From the NCBI GenBank assembly GCA_030407315.1, contig JALQPE010002603.1, positions 1 to 64,000 on the forward strand: a stretch of 64,000 nucleotides of DNA, written 5' to 3'. The translations under genes were made by a program, and so were the position numbers. The stretch's first letter is position 1; every line of letters starts with the position of its first letter. Shown here in pieces: positions 1 through 11,214 of this stretch. The stretch comes from Asparagopsis taxiformis (taxonomy: Eukaryota; Rhodophyta; Florideophyceae; Bonnemaisoniales; Bonnemaisoniaceae). The notes below the pieces were generated by a model. The model was not told where the DNA came from, did no database searches, and was given only the letters and a program-made list of their open reading frames with translations.

Positions 1-59
1 ATTCTTCGCGGACATCTTTCGTTCCAGACCCATCGCTCTTCCTAGATTCAGGACCTCCT

Positions 60-2083
60 TCACCATCTCGACCAGTTCTTGGATGACCAACTGACATATT
101 CGCCGGCGACTTTCCACCCTGCTCTGGTCTGAGCGTTGGCACTTCCGGCTGCCACTGGGCTAGGTGGTTGTTGCAGGTCATTTTCATCACCGTGGTCATT
201 TCTTCCTTGATTTGCACCAGTTGGTTCAAGCTCTTGAGTTCCTACGTTCTTCTGCAACACATCCCCAACTTCACAATCTCCAGTTTCGAAGAATTTTCTC
301 GGTAGGCGCAGTAGGCACTGCGCGGTCCGTTGTAACCTGCTTTGCGCTTTCGGAATCTGCCGCTTTCCCTGTTGCCTCTTCACCAACCTGTGTTGCAGCA
401 CCGACCTCAGCGTTCACACGATCCGATATTTCCAGACTGCCCTGTGTCTGCTGTTGGGTAAGTACATTTGGACTCGTACCACGTCCGAGCGATCAATGCA
501 GCATTTGAAGTATCACCATACGATTTCTGGGTGGATTGTTGTCGTGGTCGAGGTGCAGTATTCCCTTCCAAGGATTTTCGCCTAGTAGCCTTTCCTGCAC
601 ACCTATTTCAGGCGCGACGGAATGGTCGAGAGAGTCATCCGATAGAATTGGGCCGTTGAAAACCACATAACGGATTTCTTTCATCATAGACCGCGTCAAT
701 GCTGCACGTATACCTCTCCCAGTTGGTGCGTCGGAAGGATAGAAATCTTGGAGGACAGTCAAAATGCGATATCGTATGGTTTTTCGTGTTCGTTCCACCT
801 GGCTCCGGTACTTCATGTAACTTCCTGAACATGGATGAGGTGAGGAATGCCAGGAGTTTCTTTCCGTACAGCTTTCTCAAGTATGTCATATATTTCACAC
901 ATGCTGTAGCACCACTTTTGTGCGCATGTCTTTAGACTTATACCACCATCTCCTTTCCTACGTTTCCACATCGTCCACATTGCAGTGAGCTCTAGAATGA
1001 CAAGTTTGGTGTCCACCGAAGCTTTTCGAAACGCAGAAGCGAATAGGACGTCCACAGTGCATCCCTGCATATTCTTCGAGTCTGGCGGACTAGTTTCAGT
1101 GCGAATCGACTTGGGATAGCTGACCAATGTTCAAACGCCGGGTTATTTACGTCTCCGAAGCCTGCGCAATCGAAACGTACTTCATCATGATTCCTTCCTG
1201 ACAACCTGGAATGACCTTGTTCTCGACTACAACTTTTGTGCACACATTTACCTTCGCCTTCATCAAGCCCTTCATCATCATGAACTTCATGACCGTACAG
1301 ACGTGGTCAGCAATAGAAACTTCTATCACGTCATGAGTCTTTTCGTTCAGCTTCTGCGATATTCGCATCACTTCAAGAGGATGAAACATTTCACGGGTTC
1401 CAGGTGGTCGGATGAAGTCAACGCTAATGCTCCTCAGTCTCCATCGATCAGCAACTGTCGGTTTGTTTTCCACAATCGACTGCAAAGCGCCGATACGATG
1501 ACCTCCATCAATGCACTGCAGTTTCTTCCGTCCGTCTGACCCCATTGTTTCACAGATGGTCATTCGGGTGCCAGTTTCCAGAAACCCCTCGGTAGATATT
1601 TTGCTGACCAGATCGCGCACTCTGGCCTCCTGCACAAGACGAGAAGTTGATTCCGGTTTGGCAACATCTAGCGGATTGATCATTTTAGGTTCAGTCCTGC
1701 ATTCGACAATGTTGATGTCAATCCCCATCACAGACTCTTCTGATGCTTCCATGCCAGCAGGACTCCCCTCGCCTTCACGGACGTTAGACCTCTCCCTGTT
1801 TTTCGATTTCACCGTCCCAGGAGTAGATGGAAAGCGTAGAGTGTTTTTCCCAGATGGTGATATATCGCCAAGGGTTTTTTGCTGCCTCTATCATGGCAGC
1901 GTCTGCTCCCTGAATGGGTGTCTGACTATCTGCCGTCTCCCTTCCCGCTGCAGACGGAGCCCCTCCATCAGCAGAAACTCCGGAGGGTGTTTTATCACCG
2001 CCTACCGTCGTTGCAAGTCTCTCTGCAACGCTTTCGACGGTATCCTTTGGTTCCGCAGCGCGCTCAGTGTCGCTTCCGGCCAT
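60..2083 (-). pseudogene. ParB/Srx-fold domain protein 1, multiply frameshifted
   Basis: Read leftwards from an ATG at 2083, coding-like segments follow each other in changing frames: an acidic, low-complexity N-terminus (2083-1784), a domain segment (1812-1147), then segments 1127-813 and 816-493. A low-complexity tail (about 490 to 270) continues in the frame of the last segment after an in-frame TGA at 493-495. The domain segment has a ParB/sulfiredoxin-fold signature: residues predicting a strand-helix layout ending in CIDGGHRIGAL, equivalent to the ParB GERR or Srx GCHR box. ParB-fold proteins bind CTP, ATP or DNA and act in partitioning or as nucleases; which applies here is unknown. 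At least three frame changes and one stop argue for a pseudogene, although unrecognised short introns could explain some. It parallels the second ParB-like gene at 7592-8982. Confidence 0.6.
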
Positions 2084-2349
2084 TGCAAAGATTTGGACGC
2101 GTAGAGAAGCCGTTCAGGATAACAAAGATACCTTTTCTCTCCGACTACACGATCAAGAGATATTCCTCTTTTCAAGGTGGTATTTGGCGGGAAACGATCT
2201 CCCTACACGTCTAAACGTGTAATATCAGTTATTGATTCACCTTCCACGCGCTCCAATTGTATTCGGCCATCTGTCATTCCTCGATGAAGGACTTCCCACA
2301 CACAATTCCTTCGTTCCCAAAAACCATCCCATTGCCATGAATCATAGTA

Positions 2350-2545
2350 CTCCACTTGTCACTGGAGCCAGAAAACTATACCGGGTATTATTTTCCACTG
2401 CATTGGCCAGGTGCCGGCTCCCCATTGGCCAGCAGACAGCCATCAGTCACAATACCCACTTGTCACTGGAGCCAGAAAACTATAACGGGTATTATTTTCC
2501 ACTTCATTGGCCAGGTGCCAGCTCTCCATTGGATTATACGAACTC
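2350..2545. repeat. Tandem hairpin-type repeat array 1 (two units)
   Basis: Two units of about 104 bp repeat in tandem. Each contains CCACTTGTCACTGGAGCCAG followed by the near-palindromic core ATACCGGGTATTATTTTCC (centres about 2383 and 2487) and a right arm CATTGGCCAGGTGCC. The core is shared with the arrays at 4450-5085 and 11215-11420, but the arms are different. The sequence between 2085 and 2350, and from 2545 to 2790, shows no other feature. Confidence 0.75.
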
Positions 2546-2792
2546 AACTTTGTGGAACTAGGAGTCCTGCAACTCGCGGCTCCATCTCTAGTACCAATGG
2601 CGTCATACGTACGTAAGTGCGTACGCTCTTCGCAAAACACACTTTATTTGTGCGCATGGAACACAAAATCCCACTCTATTCTTCAAACGACAGTACAAAT
2701 TTTGTATAGCATTTGTTGGAAGACTTGATCAGGACTGCTGCTAAATGAATTACGAAAGTTTACTGATGTATTAAACACTGTGCTGGAACACT

Positions 2793-4150
2793 CTATGCTG
2801 AACGTGGTGGGTATCCATCTTCTCTAGTTAAGACGCTCACTTCACCACCAGAAAGAATATCACTATTGTGCTCTACAATGCCACTTTGTCTATCGTATGA
2901 ACAAACTCCTGACTCGCAGTTATGTACGTGCAAAACTTCTCGGACCCCGTCGTTCATTTCAACGTGAACTATAGTATCATTCCCACCTTTCCGGTACATA
3001 CCGTCTCCAGTGCATGTCAAGGGAATGCAGACAGCATATGGAGTTTTCTGCTTCCATTTCTTTCCTTCTCTCCTCTCCTTGCCCTACCACAATAAAAAAG
3101 GACAATGTGACGAAAAGGACACGTCTGGAACATGTGAATTCCTCCATGCTCGTCCTGCTATGGGCGGGTACTACTATACCAGCATCATACCATCCATCTT
3201 TGCACACTTCTTGAATGATGCTTCCAGGTTCAGCACGCCCTAACCTCGATTCGCTCTCAGATCCCTCATGACTAGTGCGCACTCTTTGTGCAGCAGTGAG
3301 CCACCATAGTCGTTCACCATGTTGAGACCCGTTTACCTGTCTGGTTCTGAGAAAAGTTTCAGAAGCTTTACGTATCCTTGCCATCATGACGGTTTCTTCT
3401 GCCGGAAACATTTTTCGCGTCTTCAAACAGATTCCCCTCGCCACCGCGTGATTGGACAATGGGTGCTCACCATAGTACTGCTCCTCTCTGATATGAGATG
3501 GAATACAGGACTTAAGAGCATCTTTTTGCTGCCTCTTCTGTCGCATGTGGACTCTCCGAAATTCCTTTTCCTAGTGCAAAATACACGCGTCTGCAATCGG
3601 CAGACGTCCATTGTTTTGTATTGTGACCTACCGCACCCAGCGTGATGGCTATTCGTGCGAGCCAGTCATCGGCCATGATGAGCTCCATTGATGACAGATG
3701 TTCATTCTTATGGTTCGAGTTTCGAACCCCTCTTTTAAGAGGCTGGTGCATTCTCTCGAATAAAAGCTCTTCCACATGTTTCGCAGCTCCAAAAGCTGGT
3801 AATGTATGTACGCAAAATTCTATCAACCGATGCAAGTTCGGTTTGTCCAGATGTTTCATTGCAATAGGATCCTTCTTGCATACCTCACGCAGTTCTTTCA
3901 CATAGTCTGAAACAAGAGCTAGAATGTGGTCATGGCGTCCGCCATTCTCGGCCTCGAACCTCCTGGTTGACTCAAGTCCATCTATCCATCATGTTGGGAT
4001 GAATCGAATGCTGGCAACAACCATTTGAAACTTTTTCAGCAAACGAAGAATACGTTCAAGTTTTTCATACTCGTCCAAGAGTTCCCGCGCCACCAAATAG
4101 TACTGCCGTGGGCCATATTCCTGGACAGCATATTTCACTCCCTCCCCGTG
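2793..4150 (-). pseudogene. Transposase-like relic, several frames
   Basis: Coding-like minus-strand segments run from about 4140 to 2793 with frame changes near 4000, 3530 and 3010, and an in-frame TGA near 3991. The middle part (3901-3512) has a distinctive run: DKPNLHRLIE, then LPAFGAAKHVEELLFE, HQPLKR and a Ser-Asn-x-Lys-Asn motif. By memory this pattern resembles C-terminal regions of large DNA-transposase-like proteins repeated in algal and protist genomes, but I cannot name the family. No catalytic triad could be placed. Multiple frame breaks make it a relic. It could instead be a decayed host gene. Confidence 0.4.
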
Positions 4151-4169
4151 CTGCCCAAGTCAGCACAAT

Positions 4170-4455
4170 ATACTACTTTATTTTACAGGCCAATGTAGCA
4201 CAAATCACTGCCAGAAAGGCAATCTAAATCCAGCAACTATCACTGCCTCCCACCACTGCCTCACGTCATACATCCAGGCAGTACTTTCTACTGCCGTCGG
4301 CAGCACATGGCCACTGCCTCCGGGCAGTGCACTGTACTGCCGGCAAGTAGGGCATTAATTTATATTTTTACAGTACTAAATTTTACTGCCTCAAGCAGTA
4401 AATTTTACTGCCGTACAGTACTGCCCCAGGCCCGATTTCAGACACAGTAGTGCAA
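4170..4455. repeat. TACTGCC/GGCAGTA-rich patch 1
   Basis: About ten copies of TACTGCC, CACTGCC or the reverse complement GGCAGT(A) lie in both orientations within under 300 bp, including ATTTTACTGCCTCAAGCAGT. The right end reads CAGTAGTG at about 4447-4454. A second, similar patch ending in the same octamer lies at 13545-13886 in the same orientation. Clusters of a short motif are typical of subterminal transposase-binding regions, but no terminal inverted repeat or target duplication was established. Confidence 0.6.
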
Positions 4456-5085
4456 ATTTAATACCCGGTATTATTTTGGCATGGCAAGCCCAGGTGCAGC
4501 AATTCCATTGACTGTCGCTGCGTTCATGACACCCAATAGCGTAGCTGCACTTGGGCTTTGCCATGCCAAAATAATACCGGGTATTATTTTGGCATGGCAA
4601 AGCCCAAGTGCAGCTCTGCCATTGGCTGTCGCTGCGTTCATGATAGCCAATGGAATTGCTGCACTTGGGCTGGCCACACCCAAAATAATACCCAGTATTA
4701 TTTTGGCATGGCAAAGCCCAGGTGCAGCAATTCCATTGGCTGTCGCTGCGGTATGACAGCCAATAGCGTGGCTGCACTTGGGCTTTGCCATGCCAAAATA
4801 ATACCCGGTATTATTTTGGCATGGTAAAGCCCAAGTGCAGCTCTGCCATTGGCTGTCGCTGCGTTCATGATAGCCAATGGAATTGCTGCACCTGGGCTTT
4901 GCCATGCCAAAATAATACCCGGTATTATTTTGGCATTGCAAAGCCCAGGTGCAGCAATTCCATTGGCTGCCGCTGCGTTCATGACAGCCAATGATAGTGC
5001 TGCACTTGGGCTGGCCACACCCAAATAATACCCGGTATTATTTTGGCATGGCAAAGCCCAGGTGCAGCACTATCATTGGGCGTGG
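4450..5085. repeat. Tandem hairpin array 2 (five units of about 114 bp)
   Basis: Six near-palindromic cores, AATACC(C/G)GGTATTATTTTGG, are centred near 4465, 4580, 4693, 4805, 4920 and 5035 (spacing 112-115 bp). Between adjacent cores each unit is itself an inverted repeat: TTTTGGCATGGCAAAGCCC and a GCTGCAC arm lead into CATTGGCTGTC, a loop GCTGCGTTCATGA, and the complementary arm back to the next core. Each unit could fold as a hairpin of about 50 bp. Open frames through the array (for example peptides with QNNTGYYFG on both strands) are by-products of the symmetry, not genes. Confidence 0.85.
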
Positions 5086-5228
5086 GCTGACTCGCACCGC
5101 TCAGCAAATGAAAGTCTGTTATTATCGCTCAGGTAGATTGTAGTATTACAACGTTGTACGAGTTCAGATGCAAGACTTTTTATTGCTGATGGTACTCTTG
5201 ATATCTGTAATTGGACGCCTAAACTGTC

Positions 5229-5887
5229 CTACTTCTCTGCAGTCCAGTAGCGCGATCCATAGTCAACGAATATCTCTTCCCCAGCTCGAACATCTACTAC
5301 AACCTGCGCTAGGATGAGATCAGGTTTTGCTACTGCATACTTGAAGTCGCAAGTAGGATTGACGTCTTTGTGAACTCGGAACTCCGCATTTTTTCTGCGT
5401 TGCACATTTGCAACTCTCTCCATTCCGTCAATGGTCCTACTGTCGTTGAGGTAGCTGCAGACATTGTATTCCGCTGGTACAAGATATATCTTGTCGACCG
5501 GTGCTTCTTCTCCGATGACACTGGTCTCCATCTCCATGTTGAAGTTTTGGAATCTTTCACCAGTACAACCGAACCCGTCCGGTCCGTACAAGCGACTGCG
5601 TTGCGGTTCATTCTCCCCAATCTTCCCGTATAAAATTGTCCCATTATACCATCCAACAACAGAGCCCCTCTCTAAATCTTCTGCGGCAAAAACCCCAATC
5701 CTCCCTCTCGAACTGTCGATGCAGCAACAATAACGTTGTGAAAGGAGGCATCTACTGCAAGCATCATCTCAGGGTCAACGGAGAAAACCTTGCCTAAATC
5801 TTCTACGCCCCATTCATTCATTGGGACTTCGGCAAGTCTTCGGAGCATGCTTTGATCCCGCGCAACAGAGGAGACAAATCGCAACAT
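5229..5887 (-). pseudogene. SET-domain protein, one frameshift
   Basis: The minus strand encodes an N-terminal part (5887-5700) and, after one frame change around 5690-5710 in a G/T-run region, a SET domain. The domain starts with GVFAAEDLERGSVVGWYNG, continues with a YLNDSR segment in the place of the usual NHS box, and ends GEEIFVDYGSRYW (5591-5229). SET domains transfer methyl groups from S-adenosylmethionine to protein lysines, chiefly histone tails in nuclei. Here the fold motifs are kept but the frame is broken, so the copy is probably inactive unless the shift is a sequencing error. It lies 83 bp downstream of the methyltransferase gene in the same orientation. No chromatin-reader domain is visible. 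Confidence 0.7.
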
Positions 5888-5970
5888 ATGCAGTGGTAGT
5901 GAAGATACCGACGGGAATCCATCAGGCGCACCACTTCGATGTCGAAGTCTTTCACTTCCTACATTGCTCC

Positions 5971-7259
5971 TTATCGAGTAATTCCATTCTTTGTTAGCGA
6001 GAATACTCGATATGTCATTTTTGGTTGCCTCCCCAAAACTCCATCTCGACCTTGCCTAACAAAGCAATCCAGCAACAACGGCTGAGCTGATCCATGGCAT
6101 GTGGCGTCTTTTTCACATCCAATAAACTTGCGATACAGACCATCTCTCATTGTCATGCAAGCTATTGCAGTAGAATACGTTCCGGAGAATAGATCTACCA
6201 CAATGTCTCCTGGCTTTGAAAACCTTGAAATAAGCTCTCGAAGTATGGACAGAGGCTTCTGCTCCGCACGTAGCCTTTTGTCTTCGAAGTTCAATGACTC
6301 ACCAGGTCCGAGCTTTGGGCAGTTGTCGATTGCGTTCACGTACCCTGGATGTCGTGAAAGGTCACGGTTATGCAAAGAATAATCAACCATTTCAAACGCG
6401 GCAGCTCCCATCCCACGTTTGAAACTGTGCACAACAAACTCGTGAATGTTGTGTAATGAACACGATTTGTTCATTGGGTTTTGGATGAATACGTAGGGAC
6501 GACGGCTTAGAATGAGAGGAACATCGTCTGTACGCATGGATTGTTCCCCGCTTTCTGCATTTTGAAGAGCTTCTCCCCACCCAACGAACTGTTTGATACT
6601 GGAAAATATCAGGGCATGTCCTCCAGGGCGCAGCATTCGAGAAATGTCCTTTCCGGTACGAAACATTTGTGCGCTTTGATGACATCATAGTCTGAATTGG
6701 TCTTGCCTTTCTCCCTCCGCGTGTTGAAGGGTGGATCGGTGAGCACAAGTTGTGCTTGTCCATCAATAGTATTCCCTTAAAGCATGCCAATGGAATCAGT
6801 GTTAACCTGTTGCACTAACCTCGAGGCTGTACAGTTGTAAGCCACGCAAAATCTCTTCATGACCTTTTTCAATTGCACAATATGATCCGGTACCCCCTCT
6901 TCCTCACCCACTGCCTCCGCTGACGGTGTATCCTCCGCAACATCTTGCATAACCGTGTCCATTGCGGACGAAGCCCTCCCATCCATGCTGGATGTATACT
7001 GGGATCCAGAGTCATTGGTAGGTTTCCTTCCACCTGTACCTAAACGGCGAGTGCTGTGCTGCATTGATTCATTCGACTCAAGACGAGAAAGAGATCTGGA
7101 TGCCGCGTTGCGCTGTTCAGTCTCGTAGAGAATTTTCAAGTCGCAGACATCAACTGGCTTCACACGCATTTCACGGTTCCAGTTCTTCCATACCTTGAGT
7201 CTTTCGTGACCATCCAATGCGATGGATTGTTCAATTCTTGCTTCGATGAAGGCGTTCAA
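5971..7259 (-). pseudogene. Beta-class N6/N4 amino DNA methyltransferase, degraded
   Basis: Segment 7259-6777 is an N-terminal region of about 160 residues. The same frame continues after an in-frame TAA (6777-6779) into the catalytic motif IV, TDPPFNT. About 110 bases on, near 6665, the frame changes by what looks like one lost A in an A-run, and 6666-5971 then carries motif X (QKPLSILRELISRF) and motif I (DLFSGT) followed by FIGCEKD. The order IV-X-I marks the beta class of bacterial amino-methyltransferases; DPPF favours N6-adenine over N4-cytosine. The expected residue at the stop is Gln, so the lesion looks like CAA to TAA. The true start is unclear because 7257-7259 is TTG. This family is rare in eukaryotic nuclei and suggests transfer or mobile-element cargo. 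Confidence 0.75.
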
Positions 7260-7591
7260 TCCGAACCGTCAGGTTGATGGAAAAATTTAGTGCGCAGCCC
7301 TTCCATCTGGTTCGTACTTGATCCAAATACATCAATGCCTGTCATACACCCTATAAGAAAAGGAATATGTACCCTGATATGCTTTAGATGAACCAATGAT
7401 GTACGTGATATCTCTACTGTACGCAAGAGATACTTCGCTGATGTCCGGGAGATGAGCGTATGGACATCTCCCGTCCATCATTGGTGTATCGCTATGCGGC
7501 CATCAGCTGAAGAGCAAATGTTCCTTATCCGTACACCAGAGGAACACCACGCATGTCATAGGTACATCATACGGCTATCTTTGGTACATCT

Positions 7592-8982
7592 TTAAGGCTT
7601 ACTGGGACAGTCATACACAGACACTAGTACGGCTTCTGTCAAAGACCTCAACCTAGCATCAACAGAGATATCCAAAGTGCCTGGATAACCTGCATCCTCG
7701 CGGACTTTCACTACCGGGGACGGAAGCAGAAGATCTGAGTAGTGGTCAGGATGTGCCCACCCGTTAGTACGATTAGCAAGACAGATGAATTGGAATTTCT
7801 CAGAGTCGAAAACCATGTATAGGCGACACATCATGTAGGCGCTTTCGAAGCCCAGAATCATCGCTGTTGTATCCCAGGCAGACATGACCCTTTCCAAAAC
7901 GACACCCACAGACTCTCCGTTTGCTCTTGTGCGCTGGAAAGGGGCGAATGTATAAGTCTCTGTATCCCTCCCAGTTCTACGACGCTTCCTACCCCGGCGA
8001 ATGGGTGCATTTCTGCGTCTAGTGAGGGCAATGTGCACAAATGAAATCATAAACATCAGCCTTCCAAATACTTTGTCTTCTTCTGTTAATGTTCTACCCT
8101 GTGCACTTCTTCCAGAACGAAAATACTCACAGGTGAGGACTTCGCGACACAATGGAGAAGCAATTTCACCACTTGTAGACATCCCAAACAACTGCTCGCC
8201 GACTGATGCTCTTTTCTCGAGAGATGTGGGAAACTCCTTCATCGCAAAATTGTTCTGAACTTCCACCGGCCTTCCCATACAATACAGAACAACTGCCACA
8301 GACGGCGAACCATTTTGGGATTGGGTTCTTCTATGCGACTGTAGGGGCGAAGCACACGAAGAATTGACAAGCAACTCTCGTACTGTGGCTGCCTCAGCAC
8401 AGTTTCTGCCAAATCTTCGCGCTGAGATCCCACGGCGAGCCATCGCCTAATGGATGGCATATTCACATCGCGAATTGTAACCATGCTTGAGCTTCCTTGT
8501 TTTTCACCTGCGTTTCGCTCCCAGTACCCATCTCTAAGATCCAAAGTAAGATTCAGGTACTCAATGAAAGTCATCCTCTTCTGCCTGGATGCCATATCGT
8601 TCGCGTTTGATGCTTTCACACTATCTAGAAGGAAAGCAGCACTTGTAATCGGAGATATGTCGACTTCTTCTTCAATCATAGGAACAGTGAAATCACGCGG
8701 AAGCTCACCGTTCTCTATGAGCTTGATTACAGCTTTCGAACGATGCGCACCATCCAGCACCTCTACCTCACCGGCAATGATCCGACCGGTAATTGGGTTG
8801 TTGTCATTGTAGCCGTAAACCTGAATGCTCTCGGCAATAACATCGACGTGCCTGTAGTCGATTTCTCGAATCTCGACATATCTTTTGATCTTGAATGGGT
8901 CGATGTGCAATAGCCCAATGCGCCGCTCACCATGAAGGGGACGCCGAGAGGTGCTCGCTGGATTTCTCTTCTCAGAGGCCAT
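7592..8982 (-). pseudogene. ParB/Srx-fold domain protein 2, one frameshift
   Basis: From an ATG at 8982 the first frame encodes about 235 residues. These include a ParB-like N-terminal domain with HIDPFKIKRYVEIREID, a long helix, then VEVLDGAHRSKAVIKL, where DGAHR takes the place of the ParB GERR box. Near 8260-8280 the frame changes, and the second frame (to 7592) gives about 225 further residues with an aromatic-rich C-terminal region (AWDTTAMILGFESAYMM). No methyltransferase or nuclease motif is seen in the C-terminal half. The gene is divergent from the intact gene at 9714 and shares layout with the first ParB-like relic. It may be functional if the single shift is an error; otherwise it is a recent pseudogene. 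The 330 bp from 7260 to 7591 downstream show nothing recognisable. Confidence 0.65.
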
Positions 8983-9713
8983 CGAGAAATAGATTCTTCA
9001 CCTCTATCAGCCACCAGCAGAAAACAATCTTCTCTCCTACCTGCCGTTAAAAACCTTCGGCAACAATCTTGATAAACCTTAAATGCACAGTTAAAGAGTT
9101 AACCTGAATATTTTCAGGTATACTTTGGCTAGGTAGGGTACGTAATGAGGAATAATTAGGTTCTTCGGCGGCCTTTCAATACAATTATTTTGCCAACGGA
9201 CATTTCCATTTTTGTTTTGAATTTGAAGTCCCCTCGAGAGATTGAGTTTGAAATCTGCCATCGGAGATTTCAAAACCAATCTCTTGAGAGGACTTCATCT
9301 TCTGTTCGAACTTGTAGACTCGTTCTTACAACCAGTATATAAATATACACATTGATTTCACTGCATCATTCTCGATCCCTGCGTCTGTTTATACATACAC
9401 GTCTGGGTTCCGTTATATTGCCACAGCGAAAAATACACCCAATCTACTGGTAATGGCTTCGAGCAGCTCGGAATAAGATCTTTATTATATGGTGATGAAT
9501 GTTCAAGAGAGATGATCATCACGATGTTGGTCTCCCATGTCGCTTGGGACAGGTGTTAGTAATTTATAACCGTTACGAGTTATGCAAGTATAAAAATAGT
9601 AACCTACCAATTTTCTCTCTATCATTCCACACGGATACAAGCTGTACAGTTTCGTCATCTTTCCTGTTTCCTCAGTCGATACCTCTTCCATTCTTTTCCT
9701 GGGAATACCCATT
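8983..9713. other. Intergenic region between divergent genes
   Basis: 731 bp separate the divergent starts at 8982 (minus) and 9714 (plus). The only candidate element is an AT-rich TATA-like string, TATATAAATA at 9336-9345, about 370 bp upstream of the plus-strand ATG. No repeat, RNA gene or conserved ORF was seen. Confidence 0.4.
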
Positions 9714-11102
9714 ATGCAAGACCCAACAGACTTTGTCTCCGAAGGATCAGTCATTGAAGTAGAATGGAGTTTACGAACGAGAGGAAGGAAACAGAAAAAG
9801 GTTTGGTGGGGCGCCAAAGTTTTGAGTACTGCCAAGCCGGACGCGTCCGGAGAACATCGTTTGACTGGAAACTTGTTTGTTACGCTGCAATATCAATCTG
9901 AACACGGTTTCGACCAGTCAGTCTCTACAGCAAAATTATTCAAGAACAATTCGCTGCTGGACATTGACTCTGGAAACATGCTACGTTGGAGGTTTGGAGA
10001 GCAACTAGCACTAGAGCAGACGATCTCGTCTGCGGGTGAAGACAGTTTCCATAAAAAAGACTGCAAACAAAACTTGTTGAGTCGATCCAAGTCCGAGCCG
10101 CGCTTAGTTTGCGATGAGAGTCCTCCTGGTCCTAACATCAATGAGGACATATCCAAGCTGTTTCAAAAGGTATCCTACCTCGAAAGGCAGATTCTCAACT
10201 GTCGCGGTTCATCAAGCGCTACTGGACCCATCTTCGGAAACATTGTGTGCGACTACCTGTTCCAGAGAGTTGGCTTAAAACTGGACAAACCCCTGTCCTC
10301 CAAAATCACGAAGTCTGAAACAGGCCGGGAAGTGAGCTCCTTGGTGCAAGACTATGTGACGGCAAGAGCAGATTGCTCGCTTGAACAGTTTTTACAACTT
10401 TCCAGGCTATGCGAAGAGAAGAACAACCCAAACACAATTTTCCTGCCGAGCGTCGAGGCGGTTCGAATTTCAACTGGGAGAGATAAAGAGCTATCGATCC
10501 ACTTTGGAACATACTATGACCTCTGCAGTACTTTAGCTCCTTCCATGTCTACATGCACGAACTCTACTATTCTCAAGTGGAAGAAAACACGACACGATTC
10601 TGGGTCTTCTGTCATTAGAGTTTTGGGAACTCTAGCAGACAGTGCTTCAGAAGATTCTATTCCATCTACAAAGGCTGTTCTTGTTGGTTCCTCTTTATAC
10701 AGGAGATCTGAAAACATGAGTAGTACTGTCGTTCTTACTCGAGAATCTGATGAATACGACTATGTCAATTGCAGCTATTCGTATCCTTTGGAAGCTCGCG
10801 TCCTCTCAAGTCGAGAAATGCAGGAGAACTTTGAGCTGCCGGACAGCAAAAATTTCAAACTGGCCAACTCGTTCTCACTGACCTGGAAACCTGTTCAAGG
10901 CCCTCGTCCATATGGAACTTTCGAGCGCGTTCTCAAGAATGTTGTGTTGGGAACTGCATACTTGAACCTCCCAGCATGTATTTTCAGTGGACACACCATC
11001 TGCAGCGAGCTAGACACAATTGGACATGACGTCATTGTTGGACAGAATAGTTCCCCTGTCGATGCACCTCATCCTACCGTACACGATGTCGCCTCCGAAT
11101 AA
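9714..11102 (+). CDS. Unknown 462-residue protein, intact
   Basis: A single uninterrupted frame opens with ATG at 9714. The first 100 residues look like a small beta-rich module (RKQKKVWWGAKVL, then LFVTLQYQSEHGFD and LFKNNSLLDIDSG) that could be a Tudor-, SH3- or DUF-type fold; this is a guess from pattern. A short helix follows around residues 145-160 (ISKLFQKVSYLERQIL), then a region of about 250 residues that I do not recognise. There is no signal peptide and no membrane segment. It is convergent with the gene at 11711-13234, and an array of hairpin repeats lies between them. It is one of only two unbroken genes in an island of broken ones, which suggests recent selection. No function can be assigned. 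Confidence 0.6.
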   Translation: MQDPTDFVSEGSVIEVEWSLRTRGRKQKKVWWGAKVLSTAKPDASGEHRLTGNLFVTLQYQSEHGFDQSVSTAKLFKNNSLLDIDSGNMLRWRFGEQLALEQTISSAGEDSFHKKDCKQNLLSRSKSEPRLVCDESPPGPNINEDISKLFQKVSYLERQILNCRGSSSATGPIFGNIVCDYLFQRVGLKLDKPLSSKITKSETGREVSSLVQDYVTARADCSLEQFLQLSRLCEEKNNPNTIFLPSVEAVRISTGRDKELSIHFGTYYDLCSTLAPSMSTCTNSTILKWKKTRHDSGSSVIRVLGTLADSASEDSIPSTKAVLVGSSLYRRSENMSSTVVLTRESDEYDYVNCSYSYPLEARVLSSREMQENFELPDSKNFKLANSFSLTWKPVQGPRPYGTFERVLKNVVLGTAYLNLPACIFSGHTICSELDTIGHDVIVGQNSSPVDAPHPTVHDVASE

Positions 11103-11214
11103 AACGCTTTTCTATCTTTTATAGATGTGTCTACACGACTGTTCAGAATTAGCCAACCTCGATCAAGTCAATTGTATCCATCGATACATGCTCCGTATCT
11201 TTCTGGCCTCTTCC

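Noticed and set aside
4391..5054. Overlapping ORFs on both strands encoding repeated QNNTGYYFG-type peptides
   Set aside because: They are translations of the palindromic tandem units; the symmetry keeps several frames open. No start context or family match.
4450..5085. Possible CRISPR array
   Set aside because: The spacing is regular, but the spacers are themselves repeated and inverted, the host is eukaryotic, and no cas-like gene is present.
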